Shown here: in pieces, positions 62,802 to 64,000 of the stretch
How the letters are laid out: each line of letters begins with the position of its first letter
Numbering within the stretch: the first letter of the stretch is position 1
Assembly: GCF_902726645.1 (NCBI RefSeq)
Contig: NZ_CACVAO010000001.1
Coordinates: forward strand, 1,116,001-1,180,000
Length of the DNA: 64,000 bases
Direction: 5' to 3'
Source: Halobacillus ihumii
GTDB taxonomy: Bacteria; Bacillota; Bacilli; Bacillales; Halobacillaceae
Notes under the pieces: generated by a model
What the model saw: the letters and a program-made list of their open reading frames with translations, nothing else
The model's database searches: none
Told to the model about the DNA's origin: nothing
Position numbers and translations under genes: made by a program

Positions 62802-63083
62802 ATGGTTAAATTTTTCAAAGCTTTTTCAAGTGGCATAAGTTTTGCTTTATTGTACTTGTTTATAGTATTTGTAAGTCCTATCGTCTTGCTGTTACTTGGT
62901 TATTCGGATATTACTTCAAAACCTTCTCTATTCGGCGCCTCTCTATACAGTATTGAAATAGAAGGCCAACGTTTTGTATCGGAAGCCACTATATTTGGGT
63001 TTGCTTTAGCATTAATCGGTGGGTTAATCATCTACTTCGTATCTCAGTTGCTTGTGTCTTCCCTTCGAAAAACAGCGGCGTAA
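62802..63083 (+). CDS. two-span membrane protein, possible immunity protein
   Basis: 93 residues: span at about 11-33, an external loop with SDITSKPSLFGASLYSIEIE, span at about 64-88, basic C-terminus. Not recognised. GGAGG lies 9 bases before the ATG, which directly follows the protease stop. Small two-span proteins at the end of bacteriocin operons often give self-protection; that is an inference from position only. Confidence 0.65.
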   Translation: MVKFFKAFSSGISFALLYLFIVFVSPIVLLLLGYSDITSKPSLFGASLYSIEIEGQRFVSEATIFGFALALIGGLIIYFVSQLLVSSLRKTAA

Positions 63084-63112
63084 GTTAATGTCCCAACCTA
63101 TTTTTTGACAAA

Positions 63113-63149
63113 AAATTAAAGCCGAACAAGGTATCTCCCTGTTCGGCTT
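63113..63149. terminator. bidirectional terminator
   Basis: AAGCCGAACA/TGTTCGGCTT stem with an 11-base loop between the peptide operon and the converging PTS gene; on the minus strand it is followed by a long T-rich tract. Confidence 0.85.
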
Positions 63150-63154
63150 CATAC

Positions 63155-64000
63155 TTATTGAATCGTTTCCAGCAACCGGTACGCTTCCTCTTTCGACGAC
63201 ACGTTTAACAGTTCTTCTCTGAAACTCTCATTCATCAAACGACGCGAAAGCATTTGGAGAATCTTCAAATGATCGTCTCCTTCTCTTTCTTTCGGAACCG
63301 CAATCATGAAAATCAGTTTTGCATCTGTTCCATCCATACTGTTCCAGTCGACACCTTCCCGCTTAATACCAAACACGACGGCAGGCTTTTTGACAGCTAA
63401 GGATTTACCGTGCGGAATCGCGATATTCATGCCAAGTCCCGTGGTGCCTTCTTGCTCACGATTCACAATCGCTTCTTTAAATGATTCAGCCGAATGCAGG
63501 ACGTCTTGTTTATCCAGTGTCTGAATTAGCTCATCGATCACTTCATCACGGGTCGAGCCTGTCAAATCGATATCGATAAGGTCTGGTGTCGTAATGTCGG
63601 TAAGTTTGGTAATGTTGATGTGATCTTGCTCCTGAGATGGCTGGCTGTTCACTTCTTCTTTTTCTTCAACGGCTTCTTTAATGACCGAGTCAGACTCAGC
63701 ATCAGCGGCTTCCCCCACAGGCATTCCAGCCCCAGCAGCGACGACATCTTTCTTCAACGCGTTCGCCATAAATGCTGTAATAACAACCCCAATTGCTGCA
63801 GCTACGAAAAACATCAGCACGTTATCGACAGCGCCTAACACTGCTACGATCGGGCCGCCATGGGCGACGCGATCCCCAACGCTGCTCATCATGGCTACGA
63901 CTGAACCGGCCATTGAACCAACGACAATACTTGGTATGACGCGCAATGGATCCTGAGCGGCAAAGGGAATGGCTCCCTCAGTTATTCCGAATAGTCCCAT
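63155..64000 (-). CDS. PTS fructose/mannose-family permease, end of EIIC plus EIIA (5' end outside window)
   Basis: The 281 visible residues begin inside the EIIC membrane domain (GITEGAIPFAAQDPLRVIPS, a conserved EIIC segment). A Glu-rich linker (about 95-130) follows, then a complete EIIA domain with the phosphorylated His in NIAIPHGKS. Order C-A at the C-terminus implies a B-C-A protein, as in B. subtilis ManP, whereas FruA there has EIIA first. The sugar is therefore fructose or mannose; the missing N-terminus and neighbours would decide. Ends just before a terminator. Confidence 0.88.
   Translation of the reverse strand: MGLFGITEGAIPFAAQDPLRVIPSIVVGSMAGSVVAMMSSVGDRVAHGGPIVAVLGAVDNVLMFFVAAAIGVVITAFMANALKKDVVAAGAGMPVGEAADAESDSVIKEAVEEKEEVNSQPSQEQDHINITKLTDITTPDLIDIDLTGSTRDEVIDELIQTLDKQDVLHSAESFKEAIVNREQEGTTGLGMNIAIPHGKSLAVKKPAVVFGIKREGVDWNSMDGTDAKLIFMIAVPKEREGDDHLKILQMLSRRLMNESFREELLNVSSKEEAYRLLETIQ

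Noticed and set aside
1-64000. tRNA, rRNA, prophage or insertion sequence
   Set aside because: No cloverleaf, rRNA signature, integrase or transposase was found in either strand.

Overview
The window looks like chromosome of a low-to-mid-GC Gram-positive rod of the Bacillaceae, most likely a salt-adapted genus such as Halobacillus, Virgibacillus or a relative. The basis is strong AGGAGG ribosome sites, GTG/TTG starts, gene sets known from Bacillus (putBC with a PutR-type regulator, csbB-gtcA-yfhO, the yozG-yoaS pair), and matches to the CcpA (cre) and CodY binding consensus. The genus is an inference. I saw no rRNA, tRNA, prophage, insertion sequence or CRISPR array. Most of the window is catabolic and transport operons, most of them on the minus strand.

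1-2.7 kb: an SDR reductase (cut by the window edge) and an acyl-CoA dehydrogenase form a minus-strand operon, followed by a membrane-anchored protein of unknown function. 2.8-12.1 kb: a six-gene minus-strand operon runs ROK regulator, binding protein, ATPase, fused permease, argininosuccinate-lyase-like enzyme, exported PIG-L deacetylase. It has a promoter overlapped by a perfect dyad at one end and a terminator at the other; its substrate is unknown. 12.1-19 kb: a degenerate 21-bp repeat array, an anchored protein, an arylsulfotransferase, then proline catabolism (putB-putC, putR) with a second, nearly perfect 21-bp repeat array between putC and putR. 19.3-24.4 kb: a response regulator, kinase, ABC ATPase and large FtsX-type permease of the envelope-stress or antimicrobial-peptide kind.

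24.6-29.5 kb: a 59-codon small gene and a complete branched-chain-amino-acid-type ABC importer. The importer's leader holds a 14/15 CodY match, a 3-codon ORF with an excellent ribosome site, and a perfect cre match. 29.9-31.9 kb: ribokinase plus nucleoside hydrolase for ribonucleoside salvage. 32-33.6 kb: a DUF817 membrane protein and yoaS-yozG. 33.9-37.8 kb: csbB-gtcA-yfhO, the three-part wall-polymer glycosylation module. 37.8-38.8 kb: a decayed XRE-cupin regulator and a transporter-like remnant.

38.8-46.9 kb: a nine-gene operon runs IclR regulator, TRAP transporter (DctP, Q, M), SDR, PPC-domain protein, acyl-CoA synthetase, thiolase, Zn-ribbon/OB protein. It probably takes up an unknown organic acid, activates it with CoA and cleaves it. 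47-52.4 kb: a BASS-family carrier, glcD-glcF with a CdaR-type regulator, and a 54-codon ORF. 52.5-59.3 kb: an M20 amidohydrolase (AbgB-like), two paired membrane proteins (one DUF5058-like), a GAF-PucR activator and an AbgT transporter, probably for uptake and hydrolysis of an N-acyl amino acid or aminobenzoyl-glutamate. 59.9-63.1 kb: the most unusual locus, a 90-residue single-span peptide, an ABC ATPase, a permease, a very small M50-type membrane protease and a two-span protein, with hairpins before and after the peptide gene. I read it as a candidate peptide toxin or pheromone system. The window ends in the C-terminal half of a fructose/mannose-family PTS permease.
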